Part shown: piece after piece, positions 38,801-53,800 of the stretch
Layout: each line of letters begins with the position of its first letter
Numbering within the stretch: position 1 is the first letter of the stretch
From: Owenia fusiformis
Lineage: Eukaryota; Annelida; Polychaeta; Sabellida; Oweniidae
DNA length: 64,000 bases
NCBI GenBank assembly: GCA_903813345.2
Contig: CAIIXF020000007.1
Location: forward strand, 35,680,538-35,744,537
Reading direction: 5' to 3'
Notes under the pieces: model-generated
What the model was told of the DNA's origin: nothing
The model's input: only the letters and a program-made list of their open reading frames with translations
The model's database searches: none
Translations under genes and position numbers: made by a program

Positions 38801-41800
38801 TTCTGGTCTTGAATTGTGATATCGATTCTTGAATGGTGGGGGAAAGGGGGTATTAGACATTGTTTCTTTTTACGTTAGATCATGGTTTTGGGACATATGG
38901 GGTTTGTTTTTCTTGACTGGTATGCACTTAGAGTTTTTCTTGCTAAGTTCTAATACAACTTTTGGTCCTTTCACCTTCGCACTTGTGCATGGATATTTCT
39001 GTAAGTTTATGCAATAGAACACCTTGTTCTACTATGCATAGTCAGATCTGGTTAAAAAATTATACCAATCGTACCCTGGGGTGTTGTAGATGGTACAGTT
39101 GTTGCTACTGGTGTTGTGGTTTCTATTTCCAAACAAGCAGTTATTTCAACGTCTCCAATTTCAATTGTCTTATTTGGACTCGAAACGTAAGTTATGATGA
39201 TCTCAACTCCGTTAGTATCCCCGAGTTCCACAATAGCAGTACCATCAACAACTAGTACAGGTTTCTGAAAATTAGAAAGTGAATCATTTTAATTCCACAA
39301 AAAAATCAAAAAAATAAGACACCAGTAAGCCAATAAATAACACAATTGCAAGACTTAACTTCAGCGAAAAAAATGTTATCCTCACATATACTCATCACAT
39401 TTTACCTGCTACATACCTGTTTTACCACTGTGCCATTAGCATCCTTAACAGTTACAGTCACCAATGTAATGTTTTTCAAGCCTGTTGTTATTACTTTGGT
39501 GATTGGAACAGATACGTTCGTTTTAAGCTTTGAAGTTATTTTCAACTCATTGGGATTTGTCGATGGTTTAAACTCTACCACAAGTGGTGTATTCGGATCT
39601 TTCAAGTCATCTAGTGGTGGTTTTACATTGTCAACAAATTCATTTTTGTCATTCGTTATTTTGGTATTTTTCTCATCAATCTTCTCTGAATCATCCATAC
39701 CAATTGTATCTGTACATTGTGCTACAGTTGTGCTCGTAGTACCTTGCGTCGTAACAACGGTAGTTCCTGTAGTATATTCCACTGAAAATAGATCAAAGTT
39801 ATTTTCTCAAATATACCACAAAAAATGCAGGAAACAAAATCTTATACTGATCTTAAATTCAAGAAGTAAAATATTTAAGGTACGCTCATTAGAATATTAC
39901 AGCTGAATATTACTACTTGCATATCTTAGATGACATACTAGTTTTAATATGATCTTTATCGTTGTGCTTGTACCTACTTACCTGTTGATGGAGGTGTTGT
40001 TGTGGCTAATGTTGATGTACTGGGCAGAGTGGTACTCGGTACAGTAGTTACTGAAGAAAAGGAAACACACATATGTAAATGCTTTCAATCATGGATATGG
40101 ATATAATAACAAAGGATGATTCTCGGTTTGGAGAACGAAGTTCATCAATCTAAATGAGCATTATCCCTGCTTCGGACAAATTTGATATGTTTACATAATA
40201 TAGATTTGAATGTCCTCTTTTGAATTGTCCTAATTTAATTTGGGTAATATTTCTAGATTTTTCGCAAAAAAATATTAGCGCAGTACACTGATGAACTTCT
40301 TTCTTTAAATCGAGACTTGTATTTTATTGAATCTGTCAAATTGAACGTTATCCCTGCTTCAGACCAATTTGTTAATTTTACATCTTGTAGATTTAAATGT
40401 CCTCTTTTGAATATTCATAGTTTAATTTGGGTAATATTTCTATATTTTTCATTAAAAAAATTATTAACCCAGGAGACTGTTCTCCAAACCGAGAATCGTC
40501 CTTTAAAGGGAAAACGAAACTGAGTTGATTTTAAACTTTAGATGAATAGGTGAACGTAACGTTAATGTAAGGTTAACTTCAACTGAAATCAATTCATATT
40601 TTAGTTTCATTGTTGTGAATTTAAAGTATTATGTACAAAGTGATACATGGCGTCATTGAGAATGTTAACAGTGTTTTTAAAGTGTAGTATATACAATAAA
40701 ACAGTTGATACAGATGCACATGTAATGAAAGAATGAATAACTAATATCTAATTTGATTATATTTTAATTTACACTAAAATTTCAGAAATGTCGTTTTAAG
40801 CTTGAAGTTATTTTTAACTCATTTGGTTTTGTCGATGAAATACATGGGTTGGACTCTCTCATGATTATTTTGTCATAGATATCAATCCTTTGCATCCCAT
40901 TGTATCATGTCCCAGAGATAAAGAAATGACATAATTTATTCTACTACCTATAGTCAGATTTGATCAAATGGAATATTTTAAACATACCCTGGGGTGTTGT
41001 AGATGGAACAGTTGTTGCTCCAGGCGTTGTGGTTTGTGTTTCCAAACAAGCAGTTATTTCAACGTCTCCAATTTCAATTGTCTTATTTGGACTCGAAACG
41101 TAAGTTATGATGATTTCAACTCCGTTAGTATCCCCGAGTTCCACAATAGCAGTACCATCAACAACTAGTACAGGTTTCTGAAAATTAGAAAGTGAATGAT
41201 TGCATCTTTTTAATTCCACAAAAAAATTAACTTCAGTGAAAAAATGTTATCCTCATATATACTCATCACATTTTACCTGCTACATACCTGTTTTACCACT
41301 GTGCCATTGGCATCCTTAACAGTTACAGTCACCAATGTAATGTTTTTCAAGCCTGTTGTTTTTACTTTGGTGATTGGAACAGATACGTTCGTTTTAAGCT
41401 TTGTAGTTATTTTCAACTCATTTGGATCCGTCGATGGTTTAAACTCTACCACAAGTGGTGTATTCGGATCTTTCAAGTCATCTAGTGGTGGTTTTACATT
41501 GTCAACGAAATCATCTTTGTCATTCGTTATTTTGGTATTTTTCTCATCAATCTTCTCTGAATCGTCCATACCAATTGTATCTGTACATTGTGCTACAGTT
41601 GTGCTGGTAGTTCCTTGCGTCGTAACAACGGTAGTTCCTGTAGTATATTCCACTGAAAAGATATAATAGTTATTTTCTCAATTATAACACAAAAATGCAC
41701 GAAATAAAATCTTATACTGATCTTAAATTCAAGGAAAATATTTAAGGTACGCTCGTTAAAATATTACAGCTGAATATTACTACTTGCATATCTTAGATGA

Positions 41801-44800
41801 CATACTACATGTAGTTTTAATATGACCTTTCCCGTTGTGCTTGTACCTACTAACCTGTTGATGGAGGTGTTGTTGTAGCTAATGTTGATGTACTGGGCAG
41901 AGTGGTACTCGGTACAGTAGTTACTGGAGAAAAGGAAACACACATATGTATATGCTTCCCAATCTTAAATATAAAAACAAATTTAAAAGGAAAACGAAAA
42001 CTGAGTTGATTTTAAACTTGAGATGAACAGTTGAACGTAACGATAATGTAAGGATAACTTCAATTGGAATCAATTCATACTTTAGTTTTATTGTTGTGAA
42101 TATAAAGTATTATGTACAAATTTATGCTTGGCGTCATTGAGAATGTTAACAGTGTAAACAAACATTTTGTTTTTAAAGTGTATACAATAAAACAGTTGAT
42201 ACAGAGATGTACATGTAATGATAGAATGAATATCTAATATCTAATTTGATTATATTTTGATTTGCACTAAAATTGCAAAAAAGAGAATGTATAATTAGTA
42301 TTTATACGAGCATAATAGGCACAAGGGGTGTTATACATGTATATCCGCATGAGGTTCTTTAAGGATGCAGTACCTGAGGATACTAGCACATGGGAAGATT
42401 CAGGCATAAGGGCCTTAGAGGTTGGACTATTCATGAAAGTGGTTCTTAGGGGAGTTACATTTTGGCATGTGGGCCATATAATCAAAGCACATAAGGGGGC
42501 TTATTAGATAAAACGGAAGCTTTGTGACAGAATATGTGGAGTGAAATTGAAAAAATGATGAATTTTAATAAGGAAAACATGGAATTCGGTTTCAAATAGG
42601 ATACAGGCATTTGTATAGTTATAATATTAGTGGCTAGATAGCCAATTTATTAGTCACATGTAACTCCGTATGGGGTCAATTGGCTTGTTACGTTTTGTTG
42701 GTAGCTAATATCGAGTCAACAAAAATACATGAAATGAATGGGTTGGACTCTCTCATGATTATTTTGTCATAGATATCAATCATTTGCATTTCATTGTATC
42801 ATGTCCCAGAGATAAATAAATGACAAAATGTATTCTACTACCTATAGTCAGATTTGATCAAATTGAATATTTTAATCATACCCTTGGGTGTTGTAGATAT
42901 AACAGTTGTTGCTCCAGGCGTTGTGGTTTGTATTTCTAGACAAGCAGTTATTTCCACGTCTCCAATTTCTATAATAGTTTTATTGGGTTCCGAAGTGTAG
43001 ATTATGACAATCTCCACCCCTTTAGTATCCCCGAGATCCACGATAGCAGAACCATCGTCATCAACTGGTACTGAGACCTAAAGAGAACCAGTAACCCAAT
43101 GATTTACACAATTCTAGTACATTCTCCATTACATCGTTTCGAGTAAAACAAATGTAATTATTTCTATCAATTTTAAAATCGACATATGAAACATAATATA
43201 TTTTACCCTTCTGCTGTCTAGTATATTTTACCTGCCTAATACATACCTCTTTTACTACTGTACCATTTTCATCTTTAACTATGACAGTCACTGTTGAGAC
43301 ATTTTTCAAGTCTCTTGTTTCCACTGTGGTAATTGGAACAGATACGTTTGTTTTCAGCTTTGTAGATATTTCCAAGTTATTGGGATCCGTCGATGGTTTA
43401 AACTCTACCACAAGTGGTGTATTTGGATCTTTCAAGTCATCTAGTGGTGGTTTTACATTGTCAACGAAATCATTTTTGTCGTTCGTTATTTTGGTATTTT
43501 TCTCATCAATCTTCTCTGAATCATCCATACCAATTGTATCTGTACATTGTTCTACAGTTGTGGTGGTAGTACCTTGTGTTGTAACAACGGTAGTTCCTGT
43601 AGTATATTCCACTGAAAAGAGATCATGGTTATTTTCTCAATTAAAAAACAAAACTGCAGGAAACAGAATATTACATTGATATCAAATTCAAAAAGAAAAA
43701 ACTTAAAGCATGGCCATTTCAAAAATATATTTGCATATCTTAGATAACATATTTATATGATCTTTATCATGATGCTTTCACGTTCATACCTGTGGATGGA
43801 GGGGTTGTAGGAGCTGGTGTTGACGTACTAGGCTGGGTTGTACTTGGTACAGTAGTTACTGGAAAAAAAGAAAGATTATGTCCTTTAATCATTCAGGCTT
43901 ATTTAACACTTGAGTTAAACTGGGGGTCATTAACAGAACTTTCGCAAAGTAACGAATTTGCAAGTCAATTGTTAATTTTACGAATTTGGTAAATGTGCAT
44001 TAACAGAACTTTCGTAAAGTTACGAACAATTCGCAAAGACACGAAAAAATGACGTCACATATGATTTCGTTCGTACCTTTAATAGCACCTAAGACCCTTT
44101 CATAACTTTGCGAATGGCATATTTCTCATCCAGTTCTTATGTAAGGTATACGGATTGACAAAAGGAGATTGTTCTTTATATGCATGCTAAGTTTCAAGCT
44201 AAAATATCCACCTATTCTTACATGATAAGCAAATATGTTCCTGAGGTGGGAATTTTGAAATCGCAGAGACAGGTTTAATCACAGCGCGCAATGATATCAA
44301 ATGACATCATATTTCTGTTTGTGCTAAATAATGATATAAGATGACGTCACAATTTGAAATTCGTTTCCGAACGATAAAACTTATGAATGACTTACAAAAG
44401 TGTTCTGTTAATGGCCGATTCGTAACTTTACGAATTCGTAAGTCATTCGTAAATTTTTAAATTTTTACGAATTTCATAAAGTTACGAATTACGAATTCGT
44501 AACTTTGCGAAAGTTCTGTTAATGACCCCATGGTAAACAAAGCAATAATTTTAGGTTAACTAAAGTTGAATGTAATTTAGGTTGTTGCACGGCACCTTTG
44601 AGGGTGGTAACAGTTTAAACCCATATTTGTTTTTTGAGTGTAGCATACACATGATACATATGTTATGATGGTATATTTAAGATTTAACTTTTAAGTTATT
44701 GATTTTCTCTGAAATTGCAGGAAAAGTCAACTTGGTAAACCTGATTATATCCTATGGTACTGTAGCCTGACTGTAGCAATGATTATGTTGTCAAAGATGT

Positions 44801-47800
44801 TGTCTGCAGCCCTTTGTACAAAATTCCATGGATAAAGAAATTACAAATTATATTTACTTCCAATAGCCAGATTTGATCAAATGGAATATTTTAATCATAC
44901 CCTTGGGTGTTGTAGATATAACAGTTGTTGCTCCAGGCGTTGTGGTTTGTATTTCTAGACAGGCAGTTATTTCCACGTCTCCAATTTCTATAATAGTTTT
45001 ATTGGGTTCCGAAGTGTAGATTATGACAATCTCCACCCCTTTAGTGTCCCCGAGATCCACGATAGCAGAACCATCGTCATCAACTGGTACTGAGACCTAA
45101 AGAGAACCAGTTATGCCTTGGTCACTTTTGCTCCAATTTTCACTACGGCGCCCATCGGATTGAGTATTTTGTTCAAAATTGAATACAATATTGAACAAAA
45201 CACTCAATCGGCCGGGCGCAAGCCGATGGATCGGAGCAAATGTCACCAAGGCATAACCCAATGATTTACACAATTCTAGTACATTCTCCATTACATCGTT
45301 TCGAGTAAAACAAATGTAATTATTTCTATCAATTTTAAAATCAATATATGAAACATAATATATTTTACCCTTCTGCTGTCTAGTATATTTCACCTGTCTA
45401 ATACATACCTCTTTTACTACTGTACCATTTTCATCTTTAACTATGACAGTCACTGTTGAGACATTTTTCAAGTCTCTTGTTTCCACTGTGGTAATTGGAA
45501 CAGATACGTTTGTTTGCAGCTTTGTAGATATTTCCAAGTTATTGGGATCCGTCGATGGTTTAAACTCTACCACAAGTGGTGTATTTGGATCTTTCAAGTC
45601 ATCTAGTGGTGGTTTTTTATTGTCAACGAAATCATTTTTGTCATTCGTTATTTTGGTATTTTTCTCATCAATCTTCTCTGAATCATCCATACCAATTGTA
45701 TCTGTACATTGTGCTACAGTCGTGGCGGTAGTTCCTTGCGTCGTAACAACGGTAGTTCCTGTAGTATATTCCACTGAAAAGAGATCATGGTTATTTTCTC
45801 AATTAAAAAACAAAAGTGCAGGAAACAGAATATTATATTGATATCAAATTCAAAAAGAAAAAACTTAAAGTGTGGCCATTTTAAAAATATATTTGCATAT
45901 CTTAGATAACATATTAATATGATCTTTATCATGATGCTTTCACGTTCATACCTGTGGATGGAGGGGTTGTAGGAGCTGGTGTTGACGTACTAGGCTGGGT
46001 TGTACTTGGTACAGTAGTTACTGGAAAAAAAAGATTGTCCTTTAATCATTCAGGCTTATTTTACACTTGAGTTAAACTGGTAAACAAAGCAATAATTTTA
46101 GGTTAACTAAAGTTGAATGTAATTTAGGTTGTTGCACGGCACCTTTGAGGGTGGTAACAGTTTAAACCCATATTTTGTTTTTTGAGTGTAGCATACACAT
46201 GATACATATGTTATGATGGTATATTTAAGATTTAACTTTTAAGTTATTGATTTTCTCTGAAATTGCAGGAAAAGTCAACTCGGTAAACCTGATTATATCC
46301 TATGGTACTGTAGCATGACTGTAGCAATGATTATGTTGTCAAAGATGTTGTCTGCAGCCCTTTGTACAAAATTCCATGGATAAAGAAATTACAAATTATA
46401 TTTACTTCCAATAGCCAGATTTGATCAAATGGAATATTTTAATCATACCCTTGGGTGTTGTAGATATAACAGTTGTTGCTCCAGGCGTTGTGGTTTGTAT
46501 TTCTAGACAAGCAGTTATTTCCACGTCTCCAATTTCTATAATAGTTTTATTGGGTTCCGAAGTGTAGATTATAACAATCTCCACCCCTTTAGTATCCCCG
46601 AGATCCACGATAGCAGAACCATCGTCATCAACTGGTACTGAGACCTAAAGAGAACCAGTAACCCAATGATTTACACAATTCTAGTTCATTCTCCATTACA
46701 TCGTTTCGAGTAAAACAAATGTAATTATTTCTATCAATTTTAAAATCAATATATGAAACATAATATATTTTACCCTTCTGCTGTCTAGTATATTTTACCT
46801 GTCTAATACATACCTCTTTTACTACTGTACCATTTTCATCTTTAACTATGACAGTCACTGTTGAGACATTTTTCAAGTCTCTTGTTTCCACTGTGGTAAT
46901 TGGAACAGATACGTTTGTTTTCAGCTTTGTAGATATTTCCAAGTTATTGGGATCCGTCGATGGTTTAAACTCTACCACAAGTGGTGTATTTGGATCTTTC
47001 AAGTCATCTAGTGGTGGTTTTACATTGTCAACGAAATCATTTTTGTCATTCGTTATTTTGGTATTTTTCTCATCAATCTTCTCTGAATCATCCATACCAA
47101 TTGTATCTGTACATTGTGCTACAGTCGTGGCGGTAGTTCCTTGCGTTGTAACAACGGTAGTTCCTGTAGTATATTCCACTGAAAAGAGATCATGGTTATT
47201 TTCTCAATTAAAAAACAAAAATGCAAGAAACAGAATATTATATTGATATCAAATTCAAAAAGAAAAAACTTAAAGCGTGGCCATTTCAAAAATAGATTTG
47301 CATATCTTAGATAACATATTAATATGATCTTTATCATGATGCTTTCACGTTCATACCTGTGGATGGAGGGGTTGTAGGAGCTGGTGTTGACGTACTAGGC
47401 TGGGTTGTACTTGGTACAGTAGTTACTGGAAAAAAGAAAGATTATGTCCTTTAATCATCCAGGCTTATTTTACACTCGAGTTAAACTGGTAAACAAAGCA
47501 ATAATTTTAGGTGAACTAAAGTTGAATGTAATTTAGGTTGTTGCACGGCACCTTTGAGGGTGGTAACAGTTTAAACCCATATTTTGTTTTTTGAGTGTAG
47601 CATACACATGATACATATGTTATGATGGTATGTTTAAGATTTAACTTTTAAGTTATTGATTTTCTCTGAAATTGCAGGAAAAGTCAACTCGGTAAACCTG
47701 ATTATATCCTATGGTACTGTAGCATGACTGTAGCAATGATTATGTTGTCAAAGATGTTGTCTGCAGCCCTTTGTACAAAATTCCATGGATAAAGAAATTA

Positions 47801-50800
47801 CAAATTATATTTACTTCCAATAGCCAGATTTGATCAAATGGAATATTTTAATCATACCCTTGGGTGTTGTAGATATAACAGTTGTTGCTCCAGGCGTTGT
47901 GGTTTGTATTTCTAGACAAGCAGTTATTTCCACGTCTCCAATTTCTATAATGGTTTTATTGGGTTCCGAAGTGTAGATTATAACAATCTCCACCCCTTTA
48001 GTATCCCCGAGATCCACGATAGCAGAACCATCGTCATCAACTGGTACTGAGACCTAAAGAGAACCAGTAACCCAATGATTTACACAATTCTAGTACATTC
48101 TATATTACATGTTTCGAGTAAAACAAATGTAATTATTTCTATCAATTTTAAAATGAATATATGAAACATAATATATTTTACCCTTCTGCTGTCTAGTATA
48201 TTTTACCTGTCTAATACATACCTCTTTTACTACTGTACCATTTTCATCTTTAACTATGACAGTCACTGTTGAGACATTTTTCAAGTCTCTTGTTTCCACT
48301 GTGGTAATTGGAACAGATACGTTTGTTTTCAGCTTTGTAGATATTTCCAAGTTATTGGGATCCGTCGATGGTTTAAACTCTACCACAAGTGGTGTATTTG
48401 GATCTTTCAAGTCATCTAGTGGTGGTTTTACATTGTCAACGAAATCATTTTTGTCATTCGTTATTTTGGTATTTTTCTCATCAATCTTCTCTGAATCATC
48501 CATACCAATTGTATCTGTACATTGTGCTACAGTCGTGGCAGTAGTTCCTTGCGTTGTAACAACGGTAGTTCCTGTAGTATATTCCACTGAAAAGAGATCA
48601 TGGTTATTTTCTCAATTAAAAAACAAAAATGCAGGAAACAGAATATTATATTGATATCAAATTCAAAAAGAAAAAACTTAAAGCGTGGCCATTTCAAAAA
48701 TAGATTTGCATATCTTAGATAACATATTTATATGATCTTTATCATGATGCTTTCACTTCATACCTGTGGATGGAGGGGTTGTAGGAGCTGGTGTTGACGT
48801 ACTAGGCTGGGTTGTACTTGGCACAGTAGTTACTGGAAAAAAGAAAGATTATGTCCTTTAATCATTCAGGCTTATTTTACACTCGAGTTAAACTGGTAAA
48901 CAAAGCAATAATTTTAGGTTAACTAAAGTTGAATGTAATTTAGGTTGTTGCACGGCACCTTTGAGGGTGGTAACAGTTTAAACCAATATTTTGTTTTTTG
49001 AGTGTAGCATACACATGATACATATGTTATGATGGTATATTAAAGATTTAACTTTTAAGTTATTGATTTTCTCTGAAATTGCAGGAAAAGTCAACTTGGT
49101 AAACCTGATTATATCCTATGGTACTGTAGCATGACTGTAGCAATGATTATGTTGTCAAAGATGTTGTCTGCAGCCCTTTGTACAAAATTCCATGGATAAA
49201 GAAATTACAAATCATATTTACTTCCAATAGCCAGATTTGATCAAATGGAATATTTTAATCATACCCTTGGATGTTGTAGATATAACAGTTGTTGCTCCAG
49301 GCGTTGTGGTTTGTATTTCTAGACAAGCAGTTATTTCCACGTCTCCAATTTCTATAATAGTTTTATTGGGTTCCGAAGTGTAGATTATGACAATCTCCAC
49401 CCCTTTAGTATCCCCGAGATCCACGATAGCAGAACCATCGTCATCAACTGGTACTGAGACCTAAAGAGAACCAGTAACCCAATGATTTACACAATTCTAG
49501 TACATTCTCCATTACATCGTTTCGAGTAAAACAAATGTAATTATTTCTATCAATTTTAAAATCAATATATGAAACATAATATATTTTACCCTTCTGCTGT
49601 CTAGTATATTTCACCTGTCTAATACATACCTCTTTTACTACTGTACCATTTTCATCTTTAACTATGACAGTCACTGTTGAGACATTTTTCAAGTCTCTTG
49701 TTTCCACTGTGGTAATTGGAACAGATACGTTTGTTTTCAGCTTTGTAGATATTTCCAAGTTATTGGGATCCGTCGATGGTTTAAACTCTACCACAAGTGG
49801 TGTATTTGGATCTTTCAAGTCATCTAGTGGTGGTTTTTTATTGTCAACGAAATCATTTTTGTCATTCGTTATTTTGGTATTTTTCTCATCAATCTTCTCT
49901 GAATCATCCATACCAATTGTATCTGTACATTGTGTTACAGTCGTGGCGGTAGTTCCTTGCGTCGTAACAACGGTAGTTCCTGTAGTATATTCCACTGAAA
50001 AGAGATCGTGGTTATTTTCTCAATTAAAAAACAAAAATGCAGGAAACAGAATATTATATTGATATCATATTCAAAAAGAAAAAACTTAAAGCATGGCCAT
50101 TTCAAAAATATATTTGCATATCTTAGATAACATATTAATATGATCTTTATCATGATACTTTCACGTTCATACCTGTGGATGGAGGGGTTGTAGGAGCTGG
50201 TGTTGACGTACTAGGCTGGGTTGTACTTGGTACAGTAGTTACTGGAAAAAAGAAAGATTATGTCCTTTAATCATTCAGGCTTATTTTACACTCGAGTTAA
50301 ACTGGTAAACAAAGCAATAATTTTAGGTTAACTAAAGTTGAATGTAATTTAGGTTGTTGCACGGCACTTTTGAGGGTGGTAACAGTTTAAACCCATATTT
50401 TGTTTTTTGAGTGTAGCATACACATGATACATATGTTATGATGGTATATTTAAGATTTAACTTTTAAGTTATTGATTTTCTCTGAAATTGCAGGAAAAGT
50501 CAACTTGGTAAACCTGATTATATCCTATGGTACTGTAGCCTGACTGTAGCAATGAATATGCTGTCAAAGATGTTATCTGCAGCCCTTTGTACAAAATTCC
50601 ATGGATAAAGAAATTACAAATTATATTATCTTCCAATAGCCAGATTTGATCAAATGGAATATTTTAATCATACCCTTGGGTGTTGTAGATATAACAGTTG
50701 TTGCTCCAGGCGTTGTGGTTTGTATTTCTAGACAAGCAGTTATTTCCACGTCTCCAATTTCTATAATAGTTTTATTGGGTTCCGAAGTGTAGATTATGAC

Positions 50801-53800
50801 AATCTCCACCCCTTTAGTATCCCCGAGATCCACGATAGCAGAACCATCGTCATCAACTGGTACTGAGACCTAAAGAGAACCAGTAACCCAATGATTTACA
50901 CAATTCTAGTACATTCTCCATTACATCGTTTCGAGTAAAACAAATGTAATTATTTCTATCAATTTTAAAATCAATATATGAAACATAATATATTTTACTC
51001 TTCTGCTGTCTAGTATATTTTACCTGTCTAATACATACCTCTTTTACTACTGTACCATTTTCATCCTTAACGATGACAGTAACTGTTGAGACATTTTTCA
51101 AGTCTCTTGTTTCCACTGTGGTAATTGGAACAGATACGTTTGTTTTCAGCTTTGTAGATATTTCCAAGTTATTGGGATCCGTCGATGGTTTAAACTCTAC
51201 CACAAGTGGTGTATTTGGATCTTTCAAGTCATCTAGTGGTGGTTTTACATTGTCAACGAAATCATTTTTGTCATTCGTTATTTTGGTATTTTTCTCATCA
51301 ATCTTCTCTGAATCATCCATACCAATTGTATCTGTACATTGTTCTACAGTTGTGGTGGTAGTACCTTGTGTTGTAACAACGGTACTTCCTGTTGTATATT
51401 CCACTGAAAAGGGATCATGGTGATTTCAGATTGATATGTAATGATGAAATAACTAGAGAATAACCAACTTGATTGCAAATAAGCCATACACAAGTTGAGG
51501 TAGTTTTGACTTGGAGGTAGATGTAGGGCTTCAATTGCAAATGCAACTATTGGCTACCGGCTACTAGGTTGATTCCCTATTTTTAGGCAAACTCATCTGA
51601 ATATGGGTACTATAGGCCGTGCATCCCGGTACTTACCACCTATCACCTCAAATCCAAACGCTGAACTTAATAACAGGTTAGTCTGCCTATATAAGCAGCT
51701 GGGGATAATGATTTAAGATCTGTTTGCTAATTCTACCAAGATTTATCATAATTGGTATTTACAGTGGCAACTGTTCGTCGTCTTACTTCAAAATGATTGG
51801 ATAATTTATGCAAAATAACATGTTAAAGGCTGCATATAACTATTAAAGTGATTTTCACCCCTTTTCAAAGCTTCGATAGTGCATGTTGCTGTGTATAATC
51901 ATAATTCTGATTTTACTTACACAACTGGAGTGTATACTCATATTTTACTCAATATAAAAGAAACTGAATTTAATAAAATATTGACGGAGTGTGAGCTTTT
52001 ACAATGACCCTTACTACAAGTAGTTGCATTCGTGAGAATGTAAAATCGGGCTCACATGTTGAAAAATAAATAATATTTGATTAATAGTTAGTATTAGTTA
52101 AATTTTTCTTGTGTAAAAAGGCATTTATATTTTATTATACTTCAAAAACGTTTTTCTGCATCATTAAAGTGTACTTCATGGTGTTAATGCAAACCCCGTA
52201 GGTAAAGAATTTTGGAACATTGTCCAGAACAAATAAATTGTTATTGTTGTGACGTCTAGTCTAGAAACTGTATTTCCTTTACTCGACTCATCACACCTTG
52301 TTTTACTCATCATACTTAAAAAACACTAACCTGTTGTAGTTACAGATGTGGTTGTTTCAGGTGTTGTCGGTGGTATCGTGGGTGTTGTTTCAACTATGTT
52401 ACATAAAATGAAATAGATATTAGCATAATCATGTATTGTGAATAATCATGAATGTAATGCATTGTAGGATGAATTGGTTAATCAAATATACTTATGGATA
52501 AATTGTTACATTAATCCTTGAAAATTCTTCTGATTTTTTACCTGACTTGAAGCATGCAACAACGTCAAGGGATCCGATCATGTAAATCCCACTATTCTCC
52601 ACTTCCAAGGTAATGGACACAAACGACCCAATCTCAAGGAATTCAAGTGTGAAATCTTTGAAATCTCCTTCACTGGTAACCTGTTGATTGAATCAGATTA
52701 GGTAAACATTGTTTTGTTATTTTGAAAAGCACTGTCATTTTAATAGCACTGAACTAATTTAATGGTTAATAATAACTTGTAATAATGTATCACTTTAGTA
52801 TAATAAAACCATCATCCCCTATTAATGAAAAAATGGTGATATTGTGTGTCAATTAATATTGTAGCAGTATATTTAATGGAATGAAATCAGCGTTCTTTCA
52901 AACCCCAACAGTCTACACTAAATGTCCTAGACACAAACTGGCAATCAATAAAACTTAGACTAGTTCTTACCTCCAAAGCAGATTCAATGTCAGTAACTGT
53001 TTTAGGTTCACCGTCAGTGGTATACACAACAACATCAATTATGTTTTTAACATTGAATGTATCGGCCAATGCAATCTTCACTATCTCGATGTCAGTGTCT
53101 TGTGCGAAAGGAATATCTATTGTAACTGTACCAGATGTTGGATTAGCCGTATATGGTGAGTCACTTCCGGGAATAAGGTTTTGTCCTTCTCCATTCACTG
53201 GCGAGTCATCGATTTCAATTTCTTCTGCATTAATTTTTTGTGGAGCGCCCATACCATTTGTTTTTACACATATTTCTGAAATAAAAATGATATTTTTAAT
53301 AGTTTGTATGTATGAAAGGGTAAAAGGAACTGTTAGATAAAGGTAGATCACATTCTAGTTTTAATTTTTTGTCTGATTGTTAAACACAAGATTCATTGGT
53401 GAAGGTAGATCACTATCGTGGTTACCGTATGATCGCTTAAAACACGTACATCTGTTACCATTGACAAATGGCTGAACCTTAAATGCATTCTCACGGTAAG
53501 AACATGTCATACCTAAAGAAATTTTCTTCTTTACACAACCTTTATTTTGAAAACACAGAACGTTTCGGATCACATCTATATCCTTTATCAACTGCTACAA
53601 AACGTTCTGTGTTTTCGAAATAAAGGTTGTGTAAAAAAGGAAATTGTTTTAGTGATTTAATAATCAAATCTGATAAACATGTTTAAGAATGCCATACCTT
53701 GAAAATGTGAATATTAATGCCTTGGTCACATTTGCTCCGATTTTCACTACAGCGCCCGGGCGATTGAGAAATTTGTTCAAAATTGAATACAATATTGAAA

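Larger units (their letters stand above)
42882..51403. repeat. Six tandem units of about 1.4 kb
   Basis: Module starts at 51403, 49994, 48586, 47178, 45773 and 43611. The first four steps are 1,405-1,409 bp; the last is longer (2,162 bp) because of the 606-bp and 140-bp insertions. Exons and introns are both near-identical. Confidence 0.9.

Noticed and set aside
45097-45774. Continuation of exon A reading frame through [10 protein letters not shown] into intron
   Set aside because: A GTATGT donor after VVKE and the matching acceptor of exon B give a better protein, with the terminal Cys strand. The read-through ends in intron sequence that includes a MITE.
46848-47246. Repeated + strand frame of about 132 codons opposite exon A (also near 43281, 45443, 48256, 49664 and 51073)
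   Set aside because: Antisense shadow of the near-identical exon A copies; it recurs only because the exon does.
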